In this document: positions 48,775 to 60,305 of the stretch, one piece after another
How positions within the stretch are numbered: the first letter of the stretch is position 1
How the letters are laid out: each line of letters begins with the position of its first letter
NCBI GenBank assembly: GCA_019925105.1
Contig: JAHGAU010000011.1
Coordinates: forward strand, 1,116,001 to 1,180,000
Direction: 5' to 3'
Length of the DNA: 64,000 nt
From: Niebla homalea
Taxonomy: Eukaryota; Ascomycota; Lecanoromycetes; Lecanorales; Ramalinaceae
The notes under the pieces: generated by a model
What the model saw: only the letters and a program-made list of their open reading frames with translations
Database searches by the model: none
What the model was told of the DNA's origin: nothing
Translations under genes and position numbers: made by a program

Positions 48775-50265
48775 TCAGAACATCTCGTCTATGCTCTTCT
48801 TCCCTCTCTTCAATGCCTCATGATCCCTCAGCACTTTCTGGATGACACTCGCGGGATCAGCCCCAATCTTCTTTAGGTACGCATTCCTCGCCTTGTTCTT
48901 CTCGTTGATCCAGCTGCGCGGCCGCTCGTCTGTCCCGTCGTCAAGGGAACCCGCGATCAGTGCCGCGAAACGAGCGACTTGGCAGTTGACGTAGGCCAGG
49001 GCGACATCGGGTCTATTGCAGGGGTCATCATAAGTCTCGCTTGTCGTCCATTGGTCTTGGTCGGTGGTGCGCCGTGGCGTCCAATCATCCATGGTGTTGG
49101 TCCTGGCGAACATGCTCTGCAATGCCATGAGTTCATCGGTAAGCTTGCCCAGATACATCTTCAATCCGTCTTCCGCCGCCCTCATTTCCTCGATCCGTAG
49201 GCGGGACCGGTCGAGGAGGGCAGCGGAATTGTCGAGCGTGCGGATCTCTCGGGGGACCTTGCCGAAAAGTTGGTGTTCGAATTTTTGGAGCGGCGATAGC
49301 CTGAAGAGAATGGATCCCCGAAGGGCGGCTACATGCTCAGCTTGGGCATTGGAGTCTTGCACCGCGGAGGTGAAGAGGTAGGCGAGGGAGGAATGGGAAT
49401 GCTGATGAAGAGCGGGAAGGAGTCTGCTGAGGGCATTCTTGGACAGGGTGAAGACCCTGTTGAAATGGTAGAGTACTTCACGACGAGCGTGAAAGCTACT
49501 CGGTCGAGGCTTTGGCAGGTAGTCGACGTAAAAGTAATGGTTGACCAGGTGGGCCAGCGGCCACAGAGGGAAGAAGATCAACTCTCCCGCTGCAAAAGAG
49601 GAATATTCTTCGTGGGCGATGACTTTTTCGAAGACACGGTGGAAGGTATGGAAGGAATCGGCTATATTGTCCATCTCCAGACAGAGGGAATTGGTGAAAT
49701 TGTCGTACTTTCGAGCACGTTGGCCAGTGATATCACCCATACTTGCTAGCACGCGACTTGTCAGCTAACTATGCAACGTATACGTATGCTGAGACGACTC
49801 ACCCATGGTCTGCGGCAAGTCAGACTTGATGGAATACCCCGACTCTTCCAACTTGTTCATTTTTCTTGCCTGGGCCGCAAAGGCAAGACTGATATCGCTC
49901 AGGACTGTAGATGCAACCAACAGACCCTGAAGGTCGAGGGTGAAGGTCGATTTGGCGTCAAGATTTCTCCACTCATCTTTCCCGGGCTGAGGCGCTGGCC
50001 ATTTGACTCCGGGAACGGTACAAAAGGCTGGAGAGAGAAAGGGGCGGGAGAGTATTGAAGTACACATGAGGATCGATATCAGCCAGCAGAGGAGGAATAG
50101 CCATGGGATGATGAAGCCGAAGATGCCGACAAACTCGATACATGTATAAATCTTGGACCAAGTATCCAATCGTAACGCTCTGCCTGGACGGGCGGGAGCT
50201 GCCGATGGTTCAAAAAGGAGCCAGGAGACCTTGTTGACGACCAACGTGGTCCAAAGGGAAGGCAT
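48775..50265 (-). CDS. Orphan membrane-anchored protein, two exons, 477 aa
   Basis: Exon 1 50265-49803, intron 49802-49746 (57 bases: GTGAGT donor, GCTGAC branch site, TGCTAG acceptor), exon 2 49745-48775. Phase 1 fits on both sides and the total of 1,434 bases is a clean reading frame, so the model is well supported. Residues about 41-69 (CIEFVGIFGFIIPWLFLLCW region) form one strong membrane segment. The rest is mainly helical with coiled-coil-like spacing: ARKMNKLEESG near 133-143, RSRLRIEEMRAAEDGLKMYL in exon 2, and a Lys/Arg-rich end. No known domain. It shares its general plan, not obvious sequence, with the models at 54.5, 51.9 and 57.3 kb. Confidence 0.75.
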
Positions 50266-50712
50266 TTGAGGTTGTGGGAGGAAAGAGGGAAGAGCACGGG
50301 GGATCCCTGATTGCTGCTTTTTTCAAGATTGAAGCGTAAGATTGGAGGCAGAACGCCCATCTCTGGATACCTGAAGCAACTAGCCGTGGTGGACAAAGAA
50401 GTACATCCGCCGTTGCATGAGGGGTCAGGTAACACCTGTGAAATCCTGACAGCGACATCGGTTCCTTTCCACCCCTTTTCGGGAAAATATTCGTATCCAG
50501 GAATCTGACATTATGTCTCGGACGCGTCAAATGTGAGCAGTCTGATCCGCATTTCGTTTCTGGGAGAGTTCGGGGTCGTGGTTTGAGGCGTTGGCCCTCC
50601 CATCATCAGCATTGCGTGAGAGGGCCAAAAAAATCTAAAACAAATTCCAAAAAAAAAATTTCAAAATTCCAAAAGGTTCTCTCCTTCCCGGGTCCTTAGT
50701 TGAGTGGGGCCT
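50266..50712. other. Intergenic, with A-rich stretch
   Basis: Probably contains the promoter of the minus-strand gene at 48.8-50.3 kb. A run of A/AAAATT-like sequence lies at 50,620-50,682. No gene. Confidence 0.4.
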
Positions 50713-51200
50713 GCGGGCGGACTTAGACAGAGATCACACCGAAATCAGGTGCAATTTGCGCCTCACACCGCGTCCACACCTGCAATGTGCAAATTACCTC
50801 GCCGTCGTCAATTGGGTAGATTCTCACCTCGCTGTCGTCGTTCCTCTTGCTGTTGTTGTTAGTGCGGCTGTTACCTCATCCTTCGGTGCGACAGCAAGGT
50901 GCAATAGAAGCCCTCAAACAGCTTGATGAGGCCGGTCATGGCCTTGGGACTCTGATGCTGAGCGGTGACGACGGTGAGGACGGCGACAGCGAGGTCAGCA
51001 ACGGCGACGGTAAGGGTGAAGAATGAGCCCTGTATATAGCTTCAAGATCCATACTTTATATGGCGACGGCGATGTCTCAAATTCAAAAAAATCGAGGACG
51101 GCGAGGTCTCCGCAAATTGCATATGTGGAGGCGGTGCGGGGCGCAAATTGCACCTAATTTTTGGTGTGATTTACGCCTCAGTCACCGGTGCACCCTGAGA
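50713..51200. mobile_element. Non-autonomous element with terminal inverted repeats of about 100 bp
   Basis: Left arm from about 50,731 (ATCACACCGAAAT, AGGTGCAATTTGCGCC, CACACC, TGCAA-TGC, CCTCGCCGTC) is repeated inversely from about 51,171 (ATCACACCAAAAA, AGGTGCAATTTGCGCC, then CCGCACC, TGCAATTTGC, CCTCGCCGTC). The interior also has inverse CGCCGTCG/CGACGGCG blocks. No coding frame, so mobilised in trans if at all. The outer limits are uncertain. GTGGGGCC (50,705-50,712) and GCGGGGCC (51,201-51,208) could be an 8-bp target duplication with one change. Confidence 0.7.
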
Positions 51201-51208
51201 GTAGCGGG

Positions 51209-51934
51209 GCCGTGCTAACGTTACAAAATTACAAACCGCCCAAATCCTTAATAATACTACCACGCATCATAATATCTGTACCAGAATATATATATGGCAT
51301 TGCGCATTATTGCTTCTCACATCATGCGTTCAAGGCCATGTATCCCGGTACAGATTATTCCCTCTTGTTTGGAATGTCTTTTCAACCCGCATCCTGCTCA
51401 AAGCTGTCTTTGTTTCCGGGTTCATTTCCCTCACGAGTCAATGTTCAAGGTTGTCCGCTTGCGTATATCATCACCCAAGACGCTTTCATGATCCTCAGCC
51501 CCAAATCGCGAATCTCTGACCCTGTTCGGCTTTGCCCTTTGTTATTTGACTATATCGTCATCGCATTTGCTATTATGTCATCGCATTTGCTATTATTTTC
51601 AGACGACAAGCAAGAAATACACAAGAAATCCAGATTGACGGGAACGTACATTTCTCCAATTTGCAAGTTTCTTTGTCTTTTCTCAAAGGCGCCGCGCTGC
51701 GTCCCCACAAATATCCTGCCGAGCACGATATGCCTAATCTGATTCTCAAAAGGGACAGTGTCGGCTCCTCACTTTTGCTTGCTTCCCAGCCCATTGGACC
51801 TTGCCCAAGGTGAACCGAAATCGATTGTCAGGCTCCCTCCGCCTTCTTTCTCTGGCAGGCCGCACATAGACCTTACAACAACCGCTACAATCAGCCATTC
51901 CTCACGCCTCGCCACAATCCAACCAGTCAAAGCC
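51209..51934. other. Intergenic upstream of the 51.9-kb gene
   Basis: A 184-codon plus frame (51188-51742) overlaps the inverted-repeat element end and shows no feature. I treat it as chance. A 20-bp unit, GTCATCGCATTTGCTATTAT, is tandemly doubled at 51,557-51,596. Confidence 0.4.
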
Positions 51935-52993
51935 ATGGACACCATTCGCCAAATCTACCACGACCTGACCGGCGGCGCTCGTCGCTTCTACCGACATTAC
52001 CTTACCCTCGGCTTTTCCGACCGACTCCTGATCTTGACCGTCACATTCTGCGCTTGCTTTGTACTCCCGTCCATCCTCTATATTTATCAAGAGCCCCCGC
52101 CCGTGTGCCTACCAGTCCGGTCACCTGGACCATCGACTTTTCAACCCCCTACCATACCATCAACCTGCCTCCCGACGCCTTCGACGACCGCCTGCTCGTT
52201 AAGCTGGACATTGGGGGACAAAATTCTCCAGACGTTCGTGCCGCCGACCCAGCCATCCGCAATAAGATCACCAGCACCTTCTTCACCGCATTGCAGGACC
52301 GGGATCCCCACTATTGGGATCTGGTCGGCAGGTACTGGCCTACCAGCCACATGGGTGTCGGGCTGGTGCTGGGCCGCCCGCTCGATGGTTTCGTCGATTA
52401 CATGGCCCCCGCACTGGTCATCTACGAACCCACCGATACGGTCGGCAAGCCGAAGCCCATCAGCCTGCACCAGGTCGCTATCGTGCCGCAGGCGGCCAAG
52501 AACCGGTTGAGCGTCAACCGGCTCGTTGCCGAGGGTTGGACCGTCTGCATGCGCCGGCATGACCGCTCCGAGACCCTCATACCGGCAGTAGTGGACATGA
52601 AGAAGAATAAGGGCAGCAGGATGGAGATGGTCTTGAGGAATCACGGCATCGAATTGAAAGCGCGACAGCAAGCGGGCGAGTGGGTGTTGGAGACCATGGC
52701 GGAAGACCATCGGTCCCCACGGAGTCTTTGGAGAATTCTCTTTTGAGCTGGTTGGGTTCAAGGTATGTTGAGCTTTCTTCGGCCTTCTTCTTGAGGTTTC
52801 TCGAAGAAAGAAAGTCAATTTGGGGGATTTATGTATGGTAACTCTGAGTTTTCATGGGTGACCTGCTGCTACTACATTAGAGAAGGGCGAGCTATCGAAT
52901 GTTCGAAGGATCATTGCTCGTAAAGATGCCACCGTCACGGACGCCCATGTCGAACTACTGGCTGTTCCATACAAGCCTGAGTTCGCAAATTAA
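51935..52993 (+). CDS. Orphan type-II-like membrane protein, two exons, 312 aa, with two compensating frame changes
   Basis: ATG 51,935 (MDTIRQIYHDLTGG). One membrane segment, LLILTVTFCACFVLPSILYI, at about residues 30-49. Coding then moves by one base near 52,100-52,125 into the frame reading VTWTIDFSTPYHTINLPPD and back near 52,706-52,712 into GPHGVFGEFSFELVGFK. This ends at a GTATGT donor (52,763). An intron of 120 bases ends in TTAGAG (52,882), and the last exon reads GELSNVRRIIARKDATVTDA to the stop at 52,993. The two shifts cancel, so total length stays a multiple of three. They may be sequence errors, or real indels in a decaying gene. Function unknown. Confidence 0.55.
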
Positions 52994-54503
52994 GAAAGAG
53001 AAACATCTCCTCTAAAGTCCGAATATCTCATGGATGAGGAGGCGCCTAGATACACATACCATCAAGTCCACGAATTGGCAGGTTTTCAAGGCGCGCGCTT
53101 GACAACCAAGTCTCCATCATCACCAACGATATCCCCCTTAAAAAGGGATTTTCAATACCACTAAAAAAGCCCACACCCGCGCTCACATCCTTTACTTGAC
53201 CCTATTGTACTGCGGTATCCTGCCTGCTCTTACCCCTCTCCTCCTCCCCGCGTGAGAGAAAAAAAACATTTCTCCTTCCACTCGTACTCGTGCAAACCCC
53301 GCACCGCATTTGGCCTAATGGTACGTACTTGCCTTGGTGAATCCATAATGCGCCATTCGGATCGTGTTGAAATGCTCGTATGAAAATGTGATGTTATCTG
53401 CACCCGCACCCTTTTCTCTACATTTTGAATCACACGATAATGAATTCGTGCTGGAGCTATGATAGCTGGTTGGCGGCGGCCCACCTACCACCACATTCAC
53501 GGCGGTCCAAAATGCATTGAGATTGGGCACGACGCAGCTAACATGCATACCGGCAGGCAACACGATGATAGATAGAATGGCGTCATCATTGGATTAGGTT
53601 AAGGGTTGTAGCGTTGACGCGCTGTTAAATGCGTTGGAGCAATGTAGCTGAGCTTACGGGCCCTGTTTTGGCATTGGGCTATCCGCGTTACTCTGTCTCT
53701 CGCGCTAGATGAGGCAAGGCGCTCAGGGAACAAACACTGTTAGAGCAAGAGAGAGCGGTGGGTGGGTGACGAGGGGGAAAACCGGATCGGGGGGAAAAGA
53801 TTCGCAAAATTCATTCCCCAAAGCATTGAAGAAAAAAAGGAAAGCACAGATGCAAAGCAAGCAAGCGGGTCCCATCCAATCCATTTCATGATGGCACACC
53901 CCAATACATAGCTTCACACATCCGTGTGACACGTGCGGAGCAAACAGCGTGGGGGAAAAAATGGAAGTGTTGGCCTATTTACTGAGTCCACCAGAACAAT
54001 TGGACTAATGGGTTTTCGCTGGGATGGTGGGGCGGCCAGATAATGGGATGATGATATGAATACGTTCGCAGGGGGTATCATATGACCTTTGATCCAGGGG
54101 GAGAGGCGCAGTGTGGTAATGGATGGATTGTGTGAATCTCATGAAGCAGCAGATGGGTGGTACTCCGGGCGGATCAGTGAGGAAGAACAGGAAAGAAAAG
54201 GTAGAGAGAGGTGATGCAGGGTCGCTCGCCCCTTATAATATGGGGGACTCCGCTGAGATGATTTGTATAAGAAAGAGGAGGGGATCCACCAGATACTGAG
54301 GTAATGCAGGTCTCAGCAGACAGCCAAATCGTCACAAATGCTATGCTTTCAATGTTCCCGCATTTATGATCCTAATTCGTCTCCAGCTTCTCTCTCTTGT
54401 CCACCCTTTCCACCTCTTTACCAGATCAAGGCCATGTACCTTCCTCGATTTGCCGCCTGCCCCTGGCCAGCACAGCGCGTGACTTCCATCCTCCAAACTG
54501 TTA
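52994..54503. other. Intergenic; no supported gene
   Basis: Small frames on both strands (for example minus 53563-53315 and plus 53709-53891) show no signal peptide, domain or splice pattern. Sequence is of ordinary composition with purine-rich patches around 53,700-53,830 and 54,160-54,290. Confidence 0.4.
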
Positions 54504-55454
54504 CTAATGTGATACTTTACGTCCAACGCAGCGCTTCGCTCTCTTTCTGGATACATGGGCATCATCGGATTGGCTGTCTTCGTGCTCTGCTTTGCGTTTC
54601 TTTTGCGTGATCGGCCGGAGTCTATTGGTCCATGAGTCCGACCTCCTGGGCGTAACACTTGACAATGACGGTGCTGCCGAGCTACGGTCCGATGGTTGAC
54701 CATCTCCCGCACCCGGATTCAGGCCGACCTCCTCAGAGCTGCCTGGTGGTGGTGGCGTGCCGCGGTCAGGGTCAGGGTCCGGGCCCGTCTGTCCGCCTGT
54801 GGCAGCTGTTCGAGCCAGAGCGACCTGGCGCTGCGGTCTGAACTTTTGAAACCGCGGCTGAACATGGTACAAGGCAATGACAGCGACGAGAATTGTTCCT
54901 CCTATTAGCAAGGCCGTTTCACGGTGCTCACCCGCCCATGCTGCCATACGGTTGTTCAATGCCCAGGACTTCAGCCGCGTCTGTAAGGTCAACACGGTTC
55001 GACTCCTGTCATTGAACCATTGTACAAGTACTTCTCGTGCCTGATGTAAGTATGACATCTGGGAGAGAGCTCGAGCTCGGACAAGCTGTGGATCATGGAC
55101 TAACCACTCCTTGAACAAGCCACCTTGTACGATGGCGTGTCGCAGATCTTGACCCTGTGCGGAGGCTGTTGCAAGAGACTGTTGGAAGGATTGATTGTAT
55201 TGGTCAAAAAAATCGTGGAAATATCTAATGGTTTCCGCCCCAAGCCCTTCCAAGTTATTGGTATAGCCATCGCCAAGTGCGAGAACTGAATCCGCCAGCA
55301 TTTTGAAATCGGCAAGCGAGAGTGATGGCACCAAGGCTCCCAAGGCGGATTGGTCGAGGTGCAAGTGGACAAATTCCGCGGCTGCTACTTCTTCAGGTAT
55401 ACCATCACGGCCAGCAAAGAGGAGTCCCACGCTTCCTTCTAGATTTAGGTGCAT
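54504..55454 (-). CDS. Orphan protein with one membrane segment and basic tail, 316 aa
   Basis: Uninterrupted frame from ATG 55,454. Residues 1-175 are mainly helical (LSLADFKMLADSVLALGDGY, HDFFDQYNQSFQQSLATASA). A membrane segment, ALLIGGTILVAVIALYHV, spans residues 181-198. A Pro/Gly/Ser-rich linker follows, and the end is strongly basic (KKRKAEHED, RKRAKRCVGRK), like a nuclear or nucleic-acid-binding tail. A minus-strand frame just upstream (about 55,730-55,476), starting MAVLILLVFLPYLIIF, could be a 5' exon with a signal anchor, but I found no donor/acceptor pair joining the two. No known family. Confidence 0.65.
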   Translation of the reverse strand: MHLNLEGSVGLLFAGRDGIPEEVAAAEFVHLHLDQSALGALVPSLSLADFKMLADSVLALGDGYTNNLEGLGAETIRYFHDFFDQYNQSFQQSLATASAQGQDLRHAIVQGGLFKEWLVHDPQLVRARALSQMSYLHQAREVLVQWFNDRSRTVLTLQTRLKSWALNNRMAAWAGEHRETALLIGGTILVAVIALYHVQPRFQKFRPQRQVALARTAATGGQTGPDPDPDRGTPPPPGSSEEVGLNPGAGDGQPSDRSSAAPSLSSVTPRRSDSWTNRLRPITQKKRKAEHEDSQSDDAHVSRKRAKRCVGRKVSH

Positions 55455-57260
55455 GACGCTGGTTTGTGGTCTCTTTCAGCTACACAAGATCAGACAAATG
55501 TGGTGATTAGGTAGGGATTCTGTAGGCTCGAGAGTTGGCAAGGAGGAAGGAGGTGGGCTTCTGCGTGTTGCGGTCGAGAGTGACTCTGGTGCTGAAAGTG
55601 GATCTCGCGAGAAGGTGTAGTGAAAGGTTTGCAGAAGAAGTGGACGAGGACGAGGACGAGGCGGACAAGGACAAGAGAAGATGAAGATGATAAGGTAAGG
55701 AAGGAAGACGAGCAATATTAATACAGCCATGCTGGACGTTGTGTCAAGCCTTGGAAATATCATACCAAAGACGGAGAATGACACGCGAAACAATGAGAAA
55801 AAGGCTGCGGAGAATGACGAGCGACAGGGAGGAGGCAGGATGAGAAGCGAAGAGCAAATCAAAAGCTCCAGCAAGATACCATCATCTCCAGCATCTCCAG
55901 CATCTTCCCAGGTTATCGACATGGTAACAATCGACTGTGCGAGACCATAGCAAAAGGTTCGTCCCAATTGGCAGCCCCAGAAAAAAAGAAAAAAAGGAAT
56001 AGTGGCCACCAGGATTCTAGGGACTAGGCAGACCACCGAGCTTTTGCCGCCGAATGGTACTAGCCTTATCAAGGTATAGCGGTGCGTATACACAAAGATT
56101 AAAGATTGATATGTCGAACAAGCCGATTAAGCCGATTCATAATTCATAATTCATCATTCATAATTCATGCCAATCGCACATTACACATAGATGAGCCCTG
56201 ATACTGAACGATTCCCTTCGTCTTCCGCCTCAGACTCCAATGGTGGCCTCGAACGAAGTCATGATTGAATGGTGGAATGGTAGGAAGAACCGTGCGGTGT
56301 TAAGAGTAGGTCACTCTGTCACTCTGAGCCTCTCGCGAGTTCGGAGTCTGATTTGTGGATAGCTTGAATAGATCCAGATACACATCATAAGCTGCTCCGC
56401 ATGACGGCAATAAACTCCTCCTACGACCTCCTACGACCTCCTACGACCTCCTCTTCCTGACACAACCTCATCCCTCATCCTCCTAACGCAACCTCCTCCG
56501 CGTCTGGGATTCCAGTACATTACAATGCCTCGTTATGACCCACGACCGATCCCTGCTCTGCCCCATCGTGGCCCATCGATCCTGACAAGACCTTCCCGCT
56601 TGAGGCGCTGTGATTGTGGGCACAAGAGGGCGCTCTCCACTCAATCTTGCAAAGGCCCTAATAACTGGTCGATGGCGAAGACGACATTGCCTACAAGAGA
56701 TGGCCAGCTATAAGGATGAAGGATGCTGGCAACCAGATCAAGAATTGAGACGATGAAAAAATATTATATTGCCCCTGAACCTATCGAATCAAGTAGGAGC
56801 ATGGACTCCCTCTGACGCTCGATATCGAATACTGTCTCAGCCGCTGTCCTTTGCAGAAGATCGTTTGGCGGAGCGGCCCTTGACCTTGGCTTGAAGAGGT
56901 AGCAGGGGCTCTTCTGCCCCTGGAGGAGACATAAGAGCCCCTGGAGGAAAAAGGGAAACATGCAGGTATAGCCACCGTCATGGATTAACGTGAAATGATA
57001 GGGGGACCTGAGCGGATCTTGAGGAAAAGGGACAAGAATTACAATTAAATACGGGTAAGCCAGGCGCCCTCGCACCATTGGCTGGTTCGCATATCTCATA
57101 TTGACCATTCATGCAGCTATCCGTTTCAAGTCGGGAAAAATCTGAACGGAAAAGGAGGGAACAGGAATTCATCAGCTTCCTCCTTCTTCCCTTCACCTCT
57201 CCTCTTTGTCTTCTCGTGCTACCATACTCGGACCTTGCTCAAATCTCCTTGGATGATACT
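55455..57260. other. Intergenic with two short tandem repeats
   Basis: TAATTCA-type units at 56,135-56,169 and CTACGACCTC three times at 56,421-56,450. A minus-strand hydrophobic frame (55476-56093) is discussed with the 54.5-kb gene. Frames at 56525-56713 and 56764-57108 are not supported. Confidence 0.4.
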
Positions 57261-58735
57261 ATGGCTGGAACACGCCCTGCCAATTGTGCCGTACGAAGCC
57301 CGCCTACGCCTACAGCTGGGCCATCTGACCTGAACGCCCCAAGGTCCACCGGCCGTGGAGCACAGCCGAAGCCAGCCCAAGGAGCACCGTCACCTGAGAC
57401 TCTTGATTCACCCCACACAATTCCGGCAGCAGCGTCATCAGCATCATGGAGAGCACACGGATCAGCAATATGGCCAGCTGCACTAGCAACGCTCTCGTCA
57501 ATCGCACCCCTAAGAGCGCCAGCATCCCCATTATCCACACAGCCAAGACCAATCGAAGCAACGGAAGCACCAGAACCGGCTCCTTCTTGGTGGGGTCACC
57601 GATCACTGTATGTACAAGCCCCCAAGTCAATCAACTATAGCAAGGAGACCATAAGAGACCATGCTGAAGGCCTCTAAACCAGCCTATTCAAATCCCTCCT
57701 TATCTCTATTGTCCTACCAACCCTCTTCCTCTTCGGCTTCACCATTCGACAATCCTTATACAGGACTGAGTACACCTGGACTTACCCCACCAATAACCTG
57801 ACTCACCTCCCCTCCCCGTTCGTCATGAACCTGGAAGTCAACACCACCGCCCACAGCCCCCTCCTCGCCACCCTCGAGCATGCGCACCTCCTCCCCGACC
57901 TCCTCACCACCCATCAAGCCGCCCAGTCATCTCTCTCCCACCTGTCCTCCCGTGTCACCCACGACCTCGCCTGCACCTTCCGCCACCACCACCATCACAA
58001 CAGGATCCATCCTTCTTCCTCCAGCTCCACGTCCGCCTTCACTTCCACTACCCAACACACCCTCACCATAGTCTGGTCCATCCACAACCTCACCAAACAC
58101 ACCCTCACCCATCTCACCCACCTCTCCACCCACAGCGGCTACCTTCCCCTCGAACATCTCTACCAACCTCTGCTCCGTCGGGCAACTGTCAAGCTCGAAG
58201 CTAGCCACGTGTCTCCGGAACAGCGACAGTGGATGTCCGTCATACCGAAGATGTACTTCGATTATGAAAAATACGATGGTGTTAGTGGTGGTAGTGGTGG
58301 CGGTGGGCCCAGAGCCAGATGGAGCGAATACACTCGCGCCAGGGCTTCCGTTGCAGAAGTGGAGGCCGCGGTGGCAGCGCTAGAGAGGGAGAAGGCTATT
58401 GTGGTCGCGATGGAGGAGATGGTGGCGAGGTTTGCCGACAGTTTGGGCGGGCTTGGCGAATTCCTGTTGACAAGTCCACATGTTGTGCGGGGGACGTCGA
58501 GGATGGCAGCAGGGGGCGAGGGTGGTCCTGGTCCTGGCCAAGCCGCTGGTGGGGCTGGTCCTGGTCCGCCGAGCCAGACGAGGTGGAGGTGGCGGGGGAG
58601 GAGGAGGATGATGCGATGCGGGAGTACCTGAAGTGGTGGTTCTTCGACAATGTGGTCATTTACACGGGGACTCGTTGGAAAGTGTTTGAGCAGGATTGGC
58701 ATGGCTTGGGATGTGGAGATCTCTCTTTCAAGTGA
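57261..58735 (+). CDS. Orphan membrane-anchored protein, two or three exons, about 447 aa
   Basis: Start ATG 57,261 (context ACTATGG), though the frame is open from an earlier ATG at 57,111. Exon 1 57261-57607. Intron 57608-57682 (75 bases, GTATGT donor, ACCAG acceptor) removes an in-frame stop and places FKSLLISIVLPTLFLFGFTI, a clear membrane segment, just after the splice. Exon 2 continues with His/Ser/Thr-rich sequence, then helical ARASVAEVEAAVAALEREKA. A frame change near 58,520-58,578 can be explained by a 56-base intron (58522-58577, weak GTGGTC donor, GCCAG acceptor) or by an indel. The end reads AMREYLKWWFFDNVVIY and stops at 58,735. No known domain. Confidence 0.6.
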
Positions 58736-59430
58736 CTGGCAAGGAGTTGTGAAAAATATTATCCACTTCCTTCCTGCTTTGTTCCGTCTTTCTCCATACT
58801 ACTACTACTACCACCACCACCAATCTCCAAACCTTCACGTCAAGGAAATCCTCGAGTTCCAATCGATTGCATACATTCCGCTCAGGCAACGTCTTACCTG
58901 AACCGAAAGAGATGCAGAACGTATATTGGAGGCGGATATTGACCGTTATAGAAATACAGTAATCCCACGAAAAAGGAAATAGGGCAACGGCGTGGCTTCC
59001 GCATTACCCCAATATGCAAATTCGTTGGCCCCTTCAGTTTTTTTCCAACTTCCTGGAAGAACCTTTTGTCAAAACCACGTTTCCACCCTATACTCCCCAA
59101 TTACACGTCCAGTATAGCTCAAAGTTTTAAACTATCTTCTTTATTATACCTAAAAGCTTTAGCTTTAATAGCATAGAGGTTTTAGTTGGTTACGTTGAAA
59201 TATAAAGGTATTTCTACGGATTACGCTCAAATATCCTTAACCCCTTCGGCCAACCCTAAGAACTACGCCGCAGAGGTACCCCGCGACATCCCTAAAGGAC
59301 CCTACCATAAGCCGAATTAAGGGTAATTTGGACTGATACCACCTATCCCTCGCTTTGCTGCAATGGCAGCATTTCCTATTAGCATTAGTATATCGATAAG
59401 AAGCCTTGGGTATCGATAAATAACCTAGTA
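58736..59430. other. Transition from GC-normal to repeat DNA; no gene
   Basis: Composition becomes mildly AT-rich after about 59,100. Two TATCGATAA motifs lie at about 59,391 and 59,411. No coding frame. Confidence 0.5.
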
Positions 59431-60247
59431 GAAGGGTTCACCCCCTAACCGGACAAACCCCCTAACCGGACACGCTAAACCCGAATTGGATTGTTTTTTC
59501 TTTTTTTTTTGTTTTCTTGGTCTTTAACCCACTTATTATATCCTTATTACTCTATGAATGACACTTACAGAACATTAGTTAGTAGGTTTTAACGTCACCT
59601 TCACCCTCACTTTTACCTTCGCCCTTACCCTTAATCTCATAGATAAACAAGCCCTTTAGCAAGCCCTTTAGCAAGCCCTTTAGTAAACCCTTCAGTAAAC
59701 CATTCAGTAAACCCTTCCGCGAGCCCCTCCGTAAGCCCTTTAACATAAGGCTACGCCTGTTCTTCTTATGCCTTTACCGCGATATGCTTAAAACCACCGC
59801 TTTTTGGTTAAAGAACCTAAGTGATAAGTAAGTCCTTCCGCAAGCCGTTATTTAAGCCCTTTAACATAAGGTTATACCTGATCCTTATATGCCCCTACCG
59901 CGATAAGCCCCAAATCATCGCCTTTTAGTAAAGGGTCTAGTAAAGGGTTTAGTAAAAGGTTTGGTAAATGGCCTGGTAAAGGGCTTACTGGAGGACATAG
60001 TAACGGGTTTACTGAGACTGAGGGTGAGGGTGAGGGTAAAGGTGAGGGTGAGGGTGAGGGTGAGGGTGAGTGCGAGGGTGAGACTATCCAAATCCTACTA
60101 ACTGCCGGTCTATAAGTGTTATTTATAGAGCATTAAGGATGCAATAAATAAGTTAAAGATTAAGAAAGTTAAAAAAATAGAATGCAATCTAAATTGGGCT
60201 TAACGTATCCGGTTAAAGAGTTTATCCGGTTAAAGGGTAAACCCTTT
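59431..60247. mobile_element. 817-bp foldback element with TA target duplication and nested minisatellites
   Basis: The two ends are inverse copies. From outside in, left: AAGGGTTCACCCCCTAACCG, a second CCCCTAACCGGACA, AATTGGATTG, TCTTTAAC, ATATCCTTATT, ACTCTATGAAT, ACACTTA, GTTAGTAGG, then CACCCT repeats, then 12-bp units of CCCTTTAGCAAG type. The right side gives the same series inversely, with many C to T differences. The arms are about 310 bases each. The centre is a direct duplication of about 100 bases (TTTAACATAAGG, TACCGCGAT). TA lies at 59,429-59,430 and 60,248-60,249, fitting Tc1/mariner-type insertion. There is no ORF, so it is non-autonomous. Confidence 0.8.
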
Positions 60248-60305
60248 TAAACGCTATAATGCAATAATTAATAAAGCCGAATAATAATAACGTTACTTAA
60301 GAGGC

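Noticed and set aside
51188..51742. 184-codon plus-strand open frame
   Set aside because: Starts inside the inverted-repeat element end, shows no domain, and is interrupted by no plausible splice structure; likely chance.
55476..56093. 205-codon minus-strand frame with hydrophobic stretches upstream of the 54.5-kb gene
   Set aside because: Hydrophobicity follows from T-rich sequence in part, and no donor/acceptor pair joins it to the downstream gene; kept only as a possible 5' exon.
59590..60075. CACCCT/GGTGAG and CCCTTTAG arrays as an internal telomere
   Set aside because: Not TTAGGG, and the arrays are mirrored inside one element with terminal inverted repeats; explained by the foldback element.
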